Assembly (NCBI RefSeq): GCF_037975245.1
Contig: NC_092575.1
Coordinates: 27,439,841 to 27,503,840, forward strand
Reading direction: 5' to 3'
Length of the DNA: 64,000 nt
From: Apostichopus japonicus
Taxonomy: Eukaryota > Echinodermata > Holothuroidea > Aspidochirotida > Stichopodidae
The position numbers were made by a program, and so were the translations under genes. The notes under the pieces were generated by a model. That model did not search any database. It saw nothing but the letters and a program-made list of their open reading frames with translations, and had not been told where the DNA came from. Shown here piece after piece: positions 46,801-52,593 of this stretch; within the stretch, counting starts at the first letter, position 1; each line of letters opens with the position of its first letter.

Positions 46801-48350
46801 TTAGGTTTGACTGTGTTAGCCTGGGGTAATAGCATAGGAGGTGAGTAAAGCTAGTCTTAGGTTTGACTGTGTTAGCCTGGGGTAATAGCATAGGAGGTGA
46901 GTAAAGCTAGTCTTAGGTTTGACTGTGTTAGCCTGGGGTAATAGCATAGGAGGTGAGTAAAGCTAACCATCAGAGATGTCACTTTTACGATTTTCATCGG
47001 AGATCCATTTTCTGCCTTTGACCCTTTTCCCTTTGTCACATTTTCTTATAGTCATGTTTGAGGGAAGGTAATATAGATGGTGAAACTTCACTTTAAGCTT
47101 CTTTTGTGAGTAGATGAAGACATTGAACTGTATCAAGGATTTGATCTTCTATTGAAGGTAACATTTCTCTTGAAAGTGTAGGTTGTTCCAAACAGTAAAT
47201 ACATCTAACTTCAGTGTACTAAATATTACATATGAAAATTAATACTTTGTTCAAAAATTTGTGTTTTTTATCCCAGATATGATTGCCGACGTAACCATGG
47301 CGAAACAGGGTTTTCCAAAGATGGCGCTTTCAGCATGTTTTGGTGGTCCGCTATTTAGTATCCTTTGCATACAAAGAAACAGCAAAGTTTTGTGAATGAG
47401 TTTGTATTTATATAACAGTTCAGTGAATCAATGTTTAGTGTTCCCAGTGAATCAATGTTTAGTGGGCCCAGTGTGCCCATGTTTAGTGGGCCCAGTGTGC
47501 CCATGTTTAATAGGCCCAGTTTTAATAGTTGTCTGATCATCAGAGGCGACCAAATGTCTCTTAGGACAGAAGGAAATCAGCTTAGGGGTTCGTCCTGGGG
47601 ACGATTAGTTGTCTGCATCAAATTCAGATTGCATCGTAACTATTAATAGCATGAAGTTTACTAAATGTTAATATTAAAGCTGTGAATTGTTTAGTTTCAG
47701 GTTGAAGCAACTAGTTGGGTCCTAAGCTGAGATATATATAATTCACCATTACATATTACTTAAAGTTATAAAAAAAATTGGAATAATCCATGAAAACATT
47801 TATTTGTTGATGTGTCCCTTGACTCCTCTCTCAGATATGCTCCTGGGTATAGGCATATCATGCATCACAGCATCCAGGAAAACTGGACATTTTCCGGTAC
47901 GTCCAATTTCATTATTTTTAAATCGTAAAGATGTATAATAAATGACCAAAATTTTACCAAAATGTGTTCTTCTGTCTTGCCATGGATGGCAGGTTATCAT
48001 CAATTATGGAAGAAACATACAATCGTAGAATACCAATATCATGTGGGATATCATATTATAATTGTAAAATAAATGCAACAGGATATCGATGTGTAAAAGC
48101 AGGATATCGTACAAATAATGGTAGTTAAATAGGTCGTCTTTTTTTCTTCTCATTATTCCCACAGTTAAATCATAACGACGTTCAATATGTCCTGGCCGGT
48201 GGTTTGGCCGCCAGCCTCATTTTCTCTCTGGTCTTCATGCTGGTCCGAAAGTTTCACGTCGGCAAGCTGTACAGTCTTTTACTTCTCATAATTTATGTTG
48301 CATTCCTAGTCTTAGCACTTCTAACAGATCTTAATGTCATTCCAATATAG
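19822..48350 (+). CDS. SLC8B1: mitochondrial sodium/calcium exchanger NCLX, 17 coding exons
   Basis: Exons: 19822-19983, 25831-25983, 26341-26393, 28454-28511, 29552-29663, 30695-30862, 31442-31552, 32529-32624, 33192-33269, 34771-34898, 43931-44063, 44873-44994, 45416-45493, 46149-46224, 47277-47357, 47835-47896 and 48165-48350. Phases agree throughout and give 618 residues (human NCLX is about 580). NCLX exports matrix Ca2+ in exchange for Na+ across the mitochondrial inner membrane. Visible: a hydrophobic signal-like N-terminus; a Cys-containing lumenal segment (CEHYHSLPDVLKC); the alpha-1 repeat with GNGAPD at 150-155; the alpha-2 repeat with GNSIGD at 505-510; about a dozen membrane segments; and a central loop after IYQRQKRGRS, where human NCLX has a PKA site (RRGS). 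Intron 10 carries an antisense BEL element, introns 4 and 15 are U12-type, and exons 8, 9 and 14 run into tandem arrays. The ATG chosen is the only one that gives the signal-like N-terminus. Confidence 0.95.
21140..21181 (-). mobile_element. Penelope-like remnant with hammerhead-type core
   Basis: The minus strand reads CTGAAGA, then AGATCATGCTAGGATC, then GAAACGTC and AGACC. CTGAAGA fits the hammerhead CUGANGA box. The middle can pair GATC with GATC. GAAACGTC fits the GAAA/GUC core with the minimal stem III typical of hammerheads in Penelope-like retroelements. Stem I pairing to the flanks is weak, and no retroelement protein is nearby, so it is probably a solo remnant in NCLX intron 1. Confidence 0.4.
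22110..23616. repeat. large tandem duplication, copy A
   Basis: The block runs from GAGACCCTAAATATAG to the CCTGCCCTCTTCC end and recurs at 23627-24815 in the same orientation. Long stretches are nearly identical, for example TTTGTGGGGCATGACTGGGG, GAAGTTAGTTGCATAAG and GTGAGTGATTCCTTACA. Copy A is about 320 bp longer because of an extra segment at about 22955-23280. The matching small open frames in the two copies reflect the duplication and are not genes. It lies in NCLX intron 1. Confidence 0.85.
22955..23280 (+). mobile_element. probable LINE 3' tail inside duplication copy A
   Basis: This segment is absent from copy B, so it was inserted after the duplication or lost from B. It ends in AAATAAATCGAAATCGAAAT, a short repeat tail of the type found at the 3' ends of some non-LTR elements. 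It has no coding content. Confidence 0.35.
23627..24815. repeat. large tandem duplication, copy B
   Basis: Direct partner of copy A (22110-23616), beginning at TTATGAGACCCTAAATATAC and ending near CCTTCCCTCTACC. It lacks the 320-bp segment of copy A. Several GTACAGTA insertions differ between the copies. Confidence 0.85.
24915..25542. mobile_element. TTAA-flanked MITE (family B), about 628 bp
   Basis: The left end TTAAAGCAGCATTTGCATTT faces the right end, which ends GCAAAATGCTGCTTTAA; read in reverse it starts TTAAAGCAGCATTTTGC. TTAA borders suggest mobilisation by a piggyBac- or Kolobok-type transposase. There is no open frame of interest inside. It lies in NCLX intron 1, about 100 bp upstream of the cassette-like exon at 25641. 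Confidence 0.65.
25641..25778 (+). other. cassette-like exon of NCLX with an in-frame TGA (candidate poison exon)
   Basis: A TTCTTAG acceptor (ending 25640) and a strong GTGAGT donor (25779) bound 138 nt, exactly 46 codons. The flanking coding exons (ending 19983, starting 25831) both meet in phase 0, so the segment could be inserted without shifting the frame. It reads CGNIKCGETSEKCGDLSDL and ends LCTGLFG followed by TGA at codon 43. Skipping it gives a protein that aligns with human NCLX. Including it would truncate the protein before any transmembrane core. It could be a regulatory poison exon, a decayed duplicate exon or a chance pair of splice sites only 52 bp from exon 2. Confidence 0.45.
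28009..28372 (-). mobile_element. TTAA-flanked MITE (family A, copy 2)
   Basis: Inverted copy of 4587-4962, with TTAAAGGGTGTGAAGACTC at its left end and GAGTCTTCAATGCCTTTAA at its right. It is slightly shorter (364 bp). It lies in NCLX intron 3, 81 bp upstream of exon 4, so it supplies the sequence just before that acceptor region. Confidence 0.65.
28512..29551 (+). other. U12-type (minor spliceosome) intron 4 of NCLX
   Basis: The donor reads GTATCCTTAT, matching the U12 5' splice-site consensus RTATCCTT and not a U2 donor. A branch-site-like TTCCTTAAG lies at 29524-29532, about 20 bases before the exon, with AG at 29550-29551. The junction joins SQNIA to GVTFLAFGNGAPD in phase 0, which matches the family alignment, so the odd donor is the real one. 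The intron interior holds no gene. Confidence 0.85.
29697..30020 (+). repeat. G-rich minisatellite just downstream of NCLX exon 5
   Basis: About 320 bp of diverged AGTTGGGG(A/T)GGGGG(C/A)T units begin 33 bases after the GTAAGT donor at 29664. The G-runs are on the transcribed-sense strand, so the nascent RNA would carry dozens of GGGG tracts able to form quadruplexes. It has no coding meaning. Confidence 0.85.
31575..31832 (+). mobile_element. tRNA-derived SINE, copy 2
   Basis: The head contains TGGCCAATTGGCTAAGGCA, an anticodon-like loop CTCGTGA and the B box GGTTCGATTCCTGCC. The body contains GGTTAAATGGGTACC and GGGACAGGTTATCATTGAGC. It is the same family as 15500-15790, in the opposite orientation, and lies 22 bp after NCLX exon 7 in intron 7. 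The tRNA-like head lacks a proper acceptor stem, so it is not a tRNA gene. Confidence 0.8.
32584..33062 (+). repeat. 55-bp array that repeats the end of NCLX exon 8 and its splice donor
   Basis: Units start (at ATAAC) at 32601, 32656, 32711, 32766, 32821, 32876, 32931, 32986 and 33041. The first is the true exon 8 end (SGYNIQANVA) with GCCA|GTAAGT at 32624/32625. Copies 2-7 repeat the coding text plus the GTAAGT donor with few changes. Copy 8 has GCAAGT and copy 9 is partial and lacks the donor. Reading past the first donor hits TAG within one unit, so only the first donor gives the conserved protein. Confidence 0.95.
33236..33611 (+). repeat. 125-bp array that repeats the end of NCLX exon 9, its donor and an acceptor-like site
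   Basis: Three 125-bp units begin at 33236, 33361 and 33486. Each holds GGGCAATGACCCCATTCATC (end of exon 9), a GTAAG donor, about 70 bp, then TTTGTTG(T/G)(T/G)TGCAG followed by (G/A)ACAGTGACTCTGTTCT. Copies 2 and 3 therefore look like mini-exons of 52 and 53 nt with their own acceptor and donor. Using them reads CAG TGA directly after the junction, giving a stop. The third unit ends at the acceptor-like part. Confidence 0.93.
33865..34065. mobile_element. TTAA-flanked MITE (family C), about 200 bp
   Basis: The left end TTAAAGGAGAGGCAAACCTA matches the reverse of the right end (GGGTTTGTTTCTCCTTAA) apart from small differences. Both borders are TTAA. It has no coding content and lies in NCLX intron 9. 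Confidence 0.55.
34983..36204 (-). repeat. BEL/Pao 3' LTR (element orientation)
   Basis: 1222 bp, same length as the other LTR at 42128-43349, starting TGTAGCAGTTACAGACTC and ending ACTACATTTACA in + orientation. It follows the target duplication AACGG. Retroviral-type LTRs carry the promoter and poly(A) signals; no clear TATA box was fixed by eye. Confidence 0.95.
36205..36260 (-). other. polypurine tract, present twice
   Basis: In element orientation the 3' LTR is preceded directly by TTTTGGGTGGGAG, a polypurine tract that would prime plus-strand DNA synthesis. A second copy of TTGGGTGGGAG lies about 40 bases upstream, between the gag-pol stop codon and the first copy. A doubled tract could be a duplication by slippage or a spare primer site. 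Confidence 0.6.
36273..42110 (-). CDS. BEL/Pao gag-pol polyprotein, uninterrupted
   Basis: The frame can be opened from a TTG at 42119, but the first ATG is at 42110, giving 1945 residues (numbers below count from the TTG, three higher). Order: coiled-coil, Ala/Glu/Lys-rich gag region (about 160-225); a DUF1759-type gag domain (about 310-480); zinc knuckles near 523 and 557; a retropepsin-like protease with LLDSQSDSTFI (648-658); reverse transcriptase with the FYVDD box (1086-1090); RNase H (D1269, TDSQ at 1341-1344, DHASRG); integrase with an HHCC zinc site and catalytic D1641, D1703 and E1753; and a C-terminal DUF5641-like domain. No stop or frameshift is seen. In the second knuckle (C557, C560, H565) the fourth ligand position is Trp570 where Cys is usual. 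The stop is at 36273-36275. It contains no envelope-like region. Confidence 0.95.
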   Translation of the reverse strand: MEGEKISSMEQGEPTEMEGSTMKLTSKGKPTDEFVEKLSASWKHSVIEIQSMDEAKDEQSLRQGLAEVTKCLKEYEENWKAFSELFHPDKDITFQKLYKEQNDIFLENMSTATDAFARASRELEKFSAETKSLRSHKSGGSSLSRSSSISSMRAKALAEAAAAKERLRFTQEIATLKATQSAKRAKEEAEQAAKRATEDAQLQAQLEILKAEQEAAETAARVEMLSEVDDNESCRSTSPSDTTNDHVRRFMEGLQTTTTPKTEHPQTEPEVKFQPTPEPSTQSMKETTRIITEAISTAVNFKNIKAPEPPIFSGDPLQYPDWKISFDGLIEQHVSSADRIHYLKRYLGGAAKEAVNGYFLLKDVTAYQKAKDVLEERYGNPYMIAEAFREKLDKWPRIDPKNYEELRRFSDFLLQCSAAMEEMSSLDILNDTREISKLLEKLPSWISTRWKRSAVNTKRISGKYPGLKDMAEFLKTESEIVCDPAMGNFRDQRKSVHSNPTKPKAFIARSMATNAESTFCVICEKPYHFLTECRKFGAKPEAEKQEFIKKNGLCYGCLKRGHRSKDWQKRATCSKCEGKHPSSLHKDKPVANQQISGTVTEESTNRAVDTDNSGVVPSLEMTSMIVPVWVSTQELPSEEFLTYALLDSQSDSTFISEELAGKLKARPVKTALRLTTMTSERKIVQCGKYNTLQIRRFDDERHIKLPTTFTRQIIPAHISHVATSETARRYSHLKPITNFVPPLQECGFGLLIGYNCSEALAPINFVNGGDGQPYAIETKLGWSIVGTHRSKRSEEEDEIGLSHRIVTSELCMDHNTSKLHFVQRTKVKELGPGDAIKALEMDFVAEKVTENPYSVDDKRFLDLQTSSIHVNGDNHIEMPLPFRSRPELPNNKSMALCRLNHLRKRLMKDNRYYQHYKDFMEDIIKNGDAEIVQNEKDAEKVCWYIPHHGVYHPHKPDKIRVVFDCSARFGKTSLNEHLLTGPDLTNNLLGVLCRFRQEEIAIMCDIERMFHQFHVDPKDRDFLRFLWWKNGDLYTEPSVYRMRVHLFGAGSSPGCANFGLKHVADLYSKADQEDAKDFLKRNFYVDDGLRSVDKVSNAIKLIEDVTSICAQGSLRLHKFISNNRDVMSAIPKSEQAKEVKDLDLAFDNLPMERALGIHWCVESDEFQFRIVVKNQTLTRRGILSTVASIYDPLGLLAPYVLKGKQILQQMCREGADWDEALSDELKPKWERWLSELPTLSKLQISRCFRPKNFGSTRTVELHHFSDASTSGYGQCSYIRLVGETDIHCTLVMGKSRVTPLKSVTIPRLELQAAVVSSKVSSILNRELEYEKITNYFWTDSQVVMGYINNDSRRFHVYVANRVQRIRNSTEPHQWNYISTDANPADHASRGLFVQELASSNWFKGPAFLLKRDLEFASCSTDISSGDPEVKTGHVFAVAAAPVGPILDRVGHFSNWAEAVRGISTLRGLIRRKRGLAPKSRIKELKDTEIFILKLLQKYHFQNEIHLLETKKPKVKGQLWKLDPYLDEEGVLRVGGRLRRTTMSHNSKHQILVPKKTHITDLLIKHFHEKVAHQGRGFTTNALRSNGYWIIGLSSAVSSHIYKCITCRKLRGRTQSQKMSDLPSQRLEPSPPFTYCGVDCFGPFIIKDGRKEIKKYGLLFTCMSSRAIHLEMLDDMTSDAFINSLRCMISIRGRIRQIFCDQGSNFVGALNEFKKCRKEMKDQLIKKFLEDRECEFILNTPSSSHMGGFWERQIRSIRSILTSILHQHKSRLDCSSLRAFLYETMAIVNSRPLTVDNLNDPNGPEPLTPNHLLTTKSELILPPLGEFVKQDIYTKKRWRQVQFLANEFWTRWRKEYLQSLQTRAKWGKAKRNLEVGDIVLLKDEELIRGNLRLARIVETTLSRDNLVRKVKLLMADSDLNKMGKRVKEPVYLDRPVHKLVLLQERE
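42128..43349 (-). repeat. BEL/Pao 5' LTR (element orientation)
   Basis: 1222 bp, almost identical to 34983-36204. It is followed by the target duplication AACGG. In element orientation only 17 bases separate the LTR from the first gag ATG, so there is hardly any leader, and no TGG-starting primer site sits directly at the LTR edge. Confidence 0.95.
43580..43786. repeat. 33-36-bp tandem array before NCLX exon 11
   Basis: About six copies of an ACAGCCTA(T/A)-based unit (CAGCCTATAGTTATGTACAG followed by CCTAATGTTATCA) end about 145 bp before exon 11. The copies vary at several bases. There is no coding content. Confidence 0.85.
46182..46965 (+). repeat. 56-bp array, 14 copies, that repeats the end of NCLX exon 14 and its splice donor
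   Basis: Fourteen units of exactly 56 bp fill 784 bp. Each contains the coding text for LGLTVLAWGNSIG (the alpha-2 signature) followed by GAG|GTGAGTAAAGCTA. The first unit is the true exon 14 end and donor (46224/46225). I see only two variant bases among the other units (GATTGTG at about 46359 and GCCTAGG at about 46441). Running past the first donor reads GGT GAG TAA, an immediate stop, so only the first donor joins correctly to exon 15 (phase 1, D510). Confidence 0.97.
47358..47834 (+). other. U12-type (minor spliceosome) intron 15 of NCLX, with a 24-bp array inside
   Basis: The donor GTATCCTTTG is a full match to the U12 consensus. TCCCTTGACT at 47815-47824 matches the U12 branch site with one difference and lies 12-13 bases before the exon, the usual U12 spacing. 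The junction joins ACFGGPLF to NMLLG in phase 1, as expected for the family. At 47421-47519 the intron holds four copies of a 24-bp unit (CAGTG....CATGTTTAGTGGGCC). Confidence 0.9.
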
Positions 48351-49061
48351 GAAAAAACTCAAATCATTCAATTTTTTTTTCAGTTTTTTTTTTCATGCTT
48401 TTTTTTTCATTTCTATATATTACACAAAAATCAGGAAAGTAGGGATTTTTCATGGAAAATCTGACTCAGTATGAATTAAGAATATCTTTGAATATGATTT
48501 AGTATTCATGAAACAAAATAAGATTAATATCAAACACTCCGTATCTGTTTGAAAACGTGGAATCTGCCAACGGCAAAAGGGGTTAATCGTGCAATTTAAT
48601 TTGATGTACAATATTATATGTTGAAGGAAGTGCCAGTCAATGTCATTTGAAAATTCTGAAAAATTCTGATGATCCTAGCCTCAAGTTATATTTATTTTGT
48701 GAGGAAATTTCACATCGAGTTATAAAAATTTATTGTGTAATTATTTATTTGGTCAAAGATTATTTGCAACCTTATGTTGTCAGCTTTTATATGTTTGTAC
48801 TTTTTTAATTAGATACGTTTAGTAGGTAATATTATACCCTATGGTGTTCCAGTTTAGTACAAGGCTTGTAATTAAGATACAATTCAAGATATTGTAGGCA
48901 ATACCAAAGGAACCAAATTGTGCCCACAGAAAATCAATTTAAGGATTTGAATTTTAGGAAGGGGTCGTGTGGGTGGGGGTGGATGTAAGCAGGATCGGTT
49001 TTTCCCCTTCTGACACAGTAATGATTACTACGTTTAAAGAAATGTATGTTAAATAATCAGG

Positions 49062-49067
49062 AATAAA
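49062..49067 (+). terminator. candidate poly(A) signal of NCLX
   Basis: AATAAA about 710 bases after the NCLX stop codon (48348-48350). It is the first canonical hexamer I find downstream, in an AT-rich 3' region with no other gene. Confidence 0.4.
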
Positions 49068-49069
49068 AA

Positions 49070-52000
49070 CATCAACTAATGAAAGGATAGTGCGTGTGTA
49101 TGTATGATAGTCTGTATGTAAGGATAGTCTGTATGGTGTGTGTGTGTATGTATGAGTGGAATGTATGCAAATGAATAGTTAAATAGATTGAATTAAATGA
49201 TTAAGAAAATTTGCATTTATACATCATCTTTTGTAAATGCAATTAATAACTAGCACTTATCTATCCCTGTGTTATACACATACCAGGTTATATAATTCAA
49301 CTAATTTAAATCATTAAGTTCAAAAGTTAACCATTACTCATCTATCTCTGTGACATACCAGGTTTAATAATTAAAACAATTTCTTCATTAACTTCAAAAG
49401 TTATCAACATTACCTCTTTATTTTTACATGACTAGTTGTCAGTGTTCTTTTATTCAATATTAATTGTGGCATTAATAATTTCTCATCTGTGGTCAAATCT
49501 TTATTCTCCTTTTACCAAAATAAATTTAGCTTTAGAGTTGCAAATGATGAACAATATAATTTAATGAAATTGTGACATTCACACATCTAAAACTTTGATT
49601 TAATTTTCCCTTTTATAGTGCACTTTAATTTCTTTAGACAATTGGTTAGAATGTGCTACAATGGAGAAAACTTTTTAATTCTTCATCCTCCAAATTTCTT
49701 CTTTGGTTTGTTGTATTTTTCTTCATAATTTGTTTCCTTTTTTTTGGGGGGGGGGAGGGGGGTTGCTATTAAATAGTGGTTAAAGCAAGTGAAGTACAGA
49801 AGACATTTAGATGTTTAATTCTGCTCTCTTTAAGCCTGTCTTTAACGTTCTGTCTCGTGTTGCATTGTGTAGGCAAGGCTATTCGCATACCAGATTGACG
49901 CTAGCAGCCACTAACAGCACATGTAAAACAAATACACATATATTACCATTAGAGGACAGCAATGCTAATTCAGAAATAACTGTAACGATCATGGGAGATA
50001 AATGTCATAATACAACAGCAGGCCATCCTACACACACTAATCATGCTGACATAACTACAAAGCAACATGAAATGAGGAAAACGAAGGCCATTTGTAGAAT
50101 ATTACGCATCATTCTGTTTTTGTGTAACGTAATTTTAAGAATACCACAACAATGAGTAATGAGAGGACTTATGTAAGTTTAAAATAAGTCCATCACTAGC
50201 TTGTTCTCTACAGTTTTTTTTTAATATAACTTAGTACAAAATGTTCCTAGTTTATTAAGATTGAATATTCAAAAGAAAAGAAAGATCTCAATATTTATTT
50301 TATGGAATTTGGACAATTTCTGATTCTCTCCCATATCTCCCTGTCCTGCCATATCGATCAAGTCTTCCATTTTTCATCATAACTGGAGTTTAGAATGCCT
50401 AAAGCAGAAAGCTACCTGGTCACAAGAAAGTTTAGTCACTGATGCAATCAATTTTTATGCCAAATCTAGGTTTCAAAGTGTTCAATATGAAAGCCTGAAA
50501 AAGTATAACTTAATTTATTTTCCTTTCTTTTTCAAGGTATTGACTTAAATACTTAAAAGATATTATTATTGTTACAGTTGTTGTTAACACGAAAAATCCT
50601 GGAACAAAACTGAAAACATTCAGTATAATAGCTGTACTTGTCAAATTTCTTGTCAAGTACAAAAAAGAATGACTAAATTTTGTGATTAATAATAACTTAG
50701 TAACTGTACGAAGAGCCATAGAATTTATTGTTTTATTCATAAGTTGACTATCATTCTTGTAAATACTTAGAAAGGGTTTCATAGTATGATTAAGGGCTGT
50801 CTAGGTTTGGTACAAACTAATGTTAAGTTTCATTCATGTGATTTTCATAAAACAGAATCTATTAGATCCTATGAAGATGTATAAAAGCTGTCAAAGAATG
50901 GAATGGACATGATTCAATCGACATTCATATCGGCAATTTCCAGTTTTGATTACAACTTTTTTATAAATTTGTATAGCCCGAGTTGTGGTTGTTGCTGCCA
51001 AATTGCCAATACGTACTATTGAGGTTCTTCAATATCAGCCGATAAGGCAAGCAGGACACTTTTTGCTGAAGAATTGAAACAATGGTTTGCTCGTACCAAA
51101 GTTATATCTAAATTATTTCTGCTAACTTCCGCTATCTTCTAAATTTCCTTTATGTAGTAAGATGCAAAAGTTTGTTATCATAAGATTTGTAAATAATAGT
51201 AACATCTATGTCCAGTTTAACTGATTTTTTTTTTTTTAATCTACCAATTTTCCTTCTTGCCTCAGTTTGTAAAGTTATGATGTCACGCTTTTATGCCTCC
51301 TACAAAAAAACCTGCACCAATTTACACCAACAAATGAAAGAATGATTGGGTGTAAAGGGTGTAAATGCCCTCAATTGGTCTTAGGTTGTTACTGGTTTAC
51401 ATCAGATATTTCTATGTTAAGAGTACTATGTATTGGACAACCGGATGTATTAACACTATGCATGCATAGTCTATTGCAATAGACTATGCAATGGACAAAA
51501 CATACACCTTTACTGACATTACCGTATATTTCTCAGCCAAATGAAAAAATTATCATTGGGCCAGCTCAGTTATTTAGGTCCTGATATAAAAATATTTAAA
51601 TAAGTTATTTGAATATCTGTCAAGTAATCCCAAAAAGAAAGTTTCTTGTGATTGTTATTGTTCACATTTCAGTCCTTTCCATTGATGACAAAGGGAAGTA
51701 CAACTATCACAAAAATAACTCATTGTTTGTTTTAGAAAAATGCCAAAAAACTTTCCCACTACAAATTCTTAATTCCTTTGTAAATATTATAATGAAACCC
51801 CAGGTAGCAGTCGCAGACCTCTCTTTGTAATTTATTATGTTCAGTTTCTGACTTTGTTGAATCGATGGGTTGATGATGGCAAAGATTGAGTTTCAAGTCT
51901 ATTGTAGACATACTTTCAAATTATTATAAAGTAGCATTCCTTGTCATACATGGATTTTTGTCTCTTTTCACTGAAGATTCACTTGTAAAAATACTAAAAT

Positions 52001-52585
52001 GTGACACTCATGTCTTGAGAATCAAACAAAACCTGTAAACGTTTAGTTTAACATTTGGGCTACTACTAGTTTATGGTGATACTAATAGTTTTTGCAGTTC
52101 TTTCTAGGTTAAAAGACAAAACGATTCAAAATGTGAACAATAGGTTATTATAGTTTTGATTATACTATGTATAATGTTTCATTCCTTTATTCAAATTACA
52201 TTCTGGTATATATTATTTTTTTTTATTTATTGTCTCTTTTCACTGAAGATTCACTTGTAAAATTACTAAAATGTGACACACATGTCTTGAGAATCGAACA
52301 AAACCCGAAAACGTTTAGTTTAACATTTGGGCTACTACTAGTTTATGGTGATACTAATAGTTTTTGCAGTTCTTTCTAGGTTAAAAGACAAACAATGTGA
52401 ACAATAGGTTATTATAGTTTTGATTATACTATGTATAATGTTTCATTCATTTATTCAAATTTCATTCTGATATATGTTATCATTTCTTATATTTATATAT
52501 TATCCAGCTACTGGTTTGATGATTATTATTATTCTTTTGTGGATAATATTGTACTTTCTTCAATTAATATGGAGAATACTGCCTG
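49070..52585. other. intergenic AT-rich DNA, no gene seen
   Basis: No exon with family similarity is visible. A 114-codon open frame at 49811-50155 has no recognisable domain and no splice or promoter support. A direct duplication occupies the right end (51961-52480). Confidence 0.5.
51961..52480. repeat. 272-bp tandem duplication
   Basis: TCTCTTTTCACTGAAGATTC begins both copies, at 51961 and 52233. They continue in parallel through AACATTTGGGCTACTACTAG and TATACTATGTATAATG. A few substitutions and one short deletion in copy 2 separate them. Confidence 0.85.
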
Positions 52586-52593
52586 ACCTTATA

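Noticed and set aside
46182-46965. CRISPR-like array
   Set aside because: Units are contiguous with no unique spacers, and the DNA is a eukaryotic gene.
49811-50155. 114-codon open frame right of NCLX
   Set aside because: No recognisable domain, no splice or promoter signals, and composition like its surroundings.
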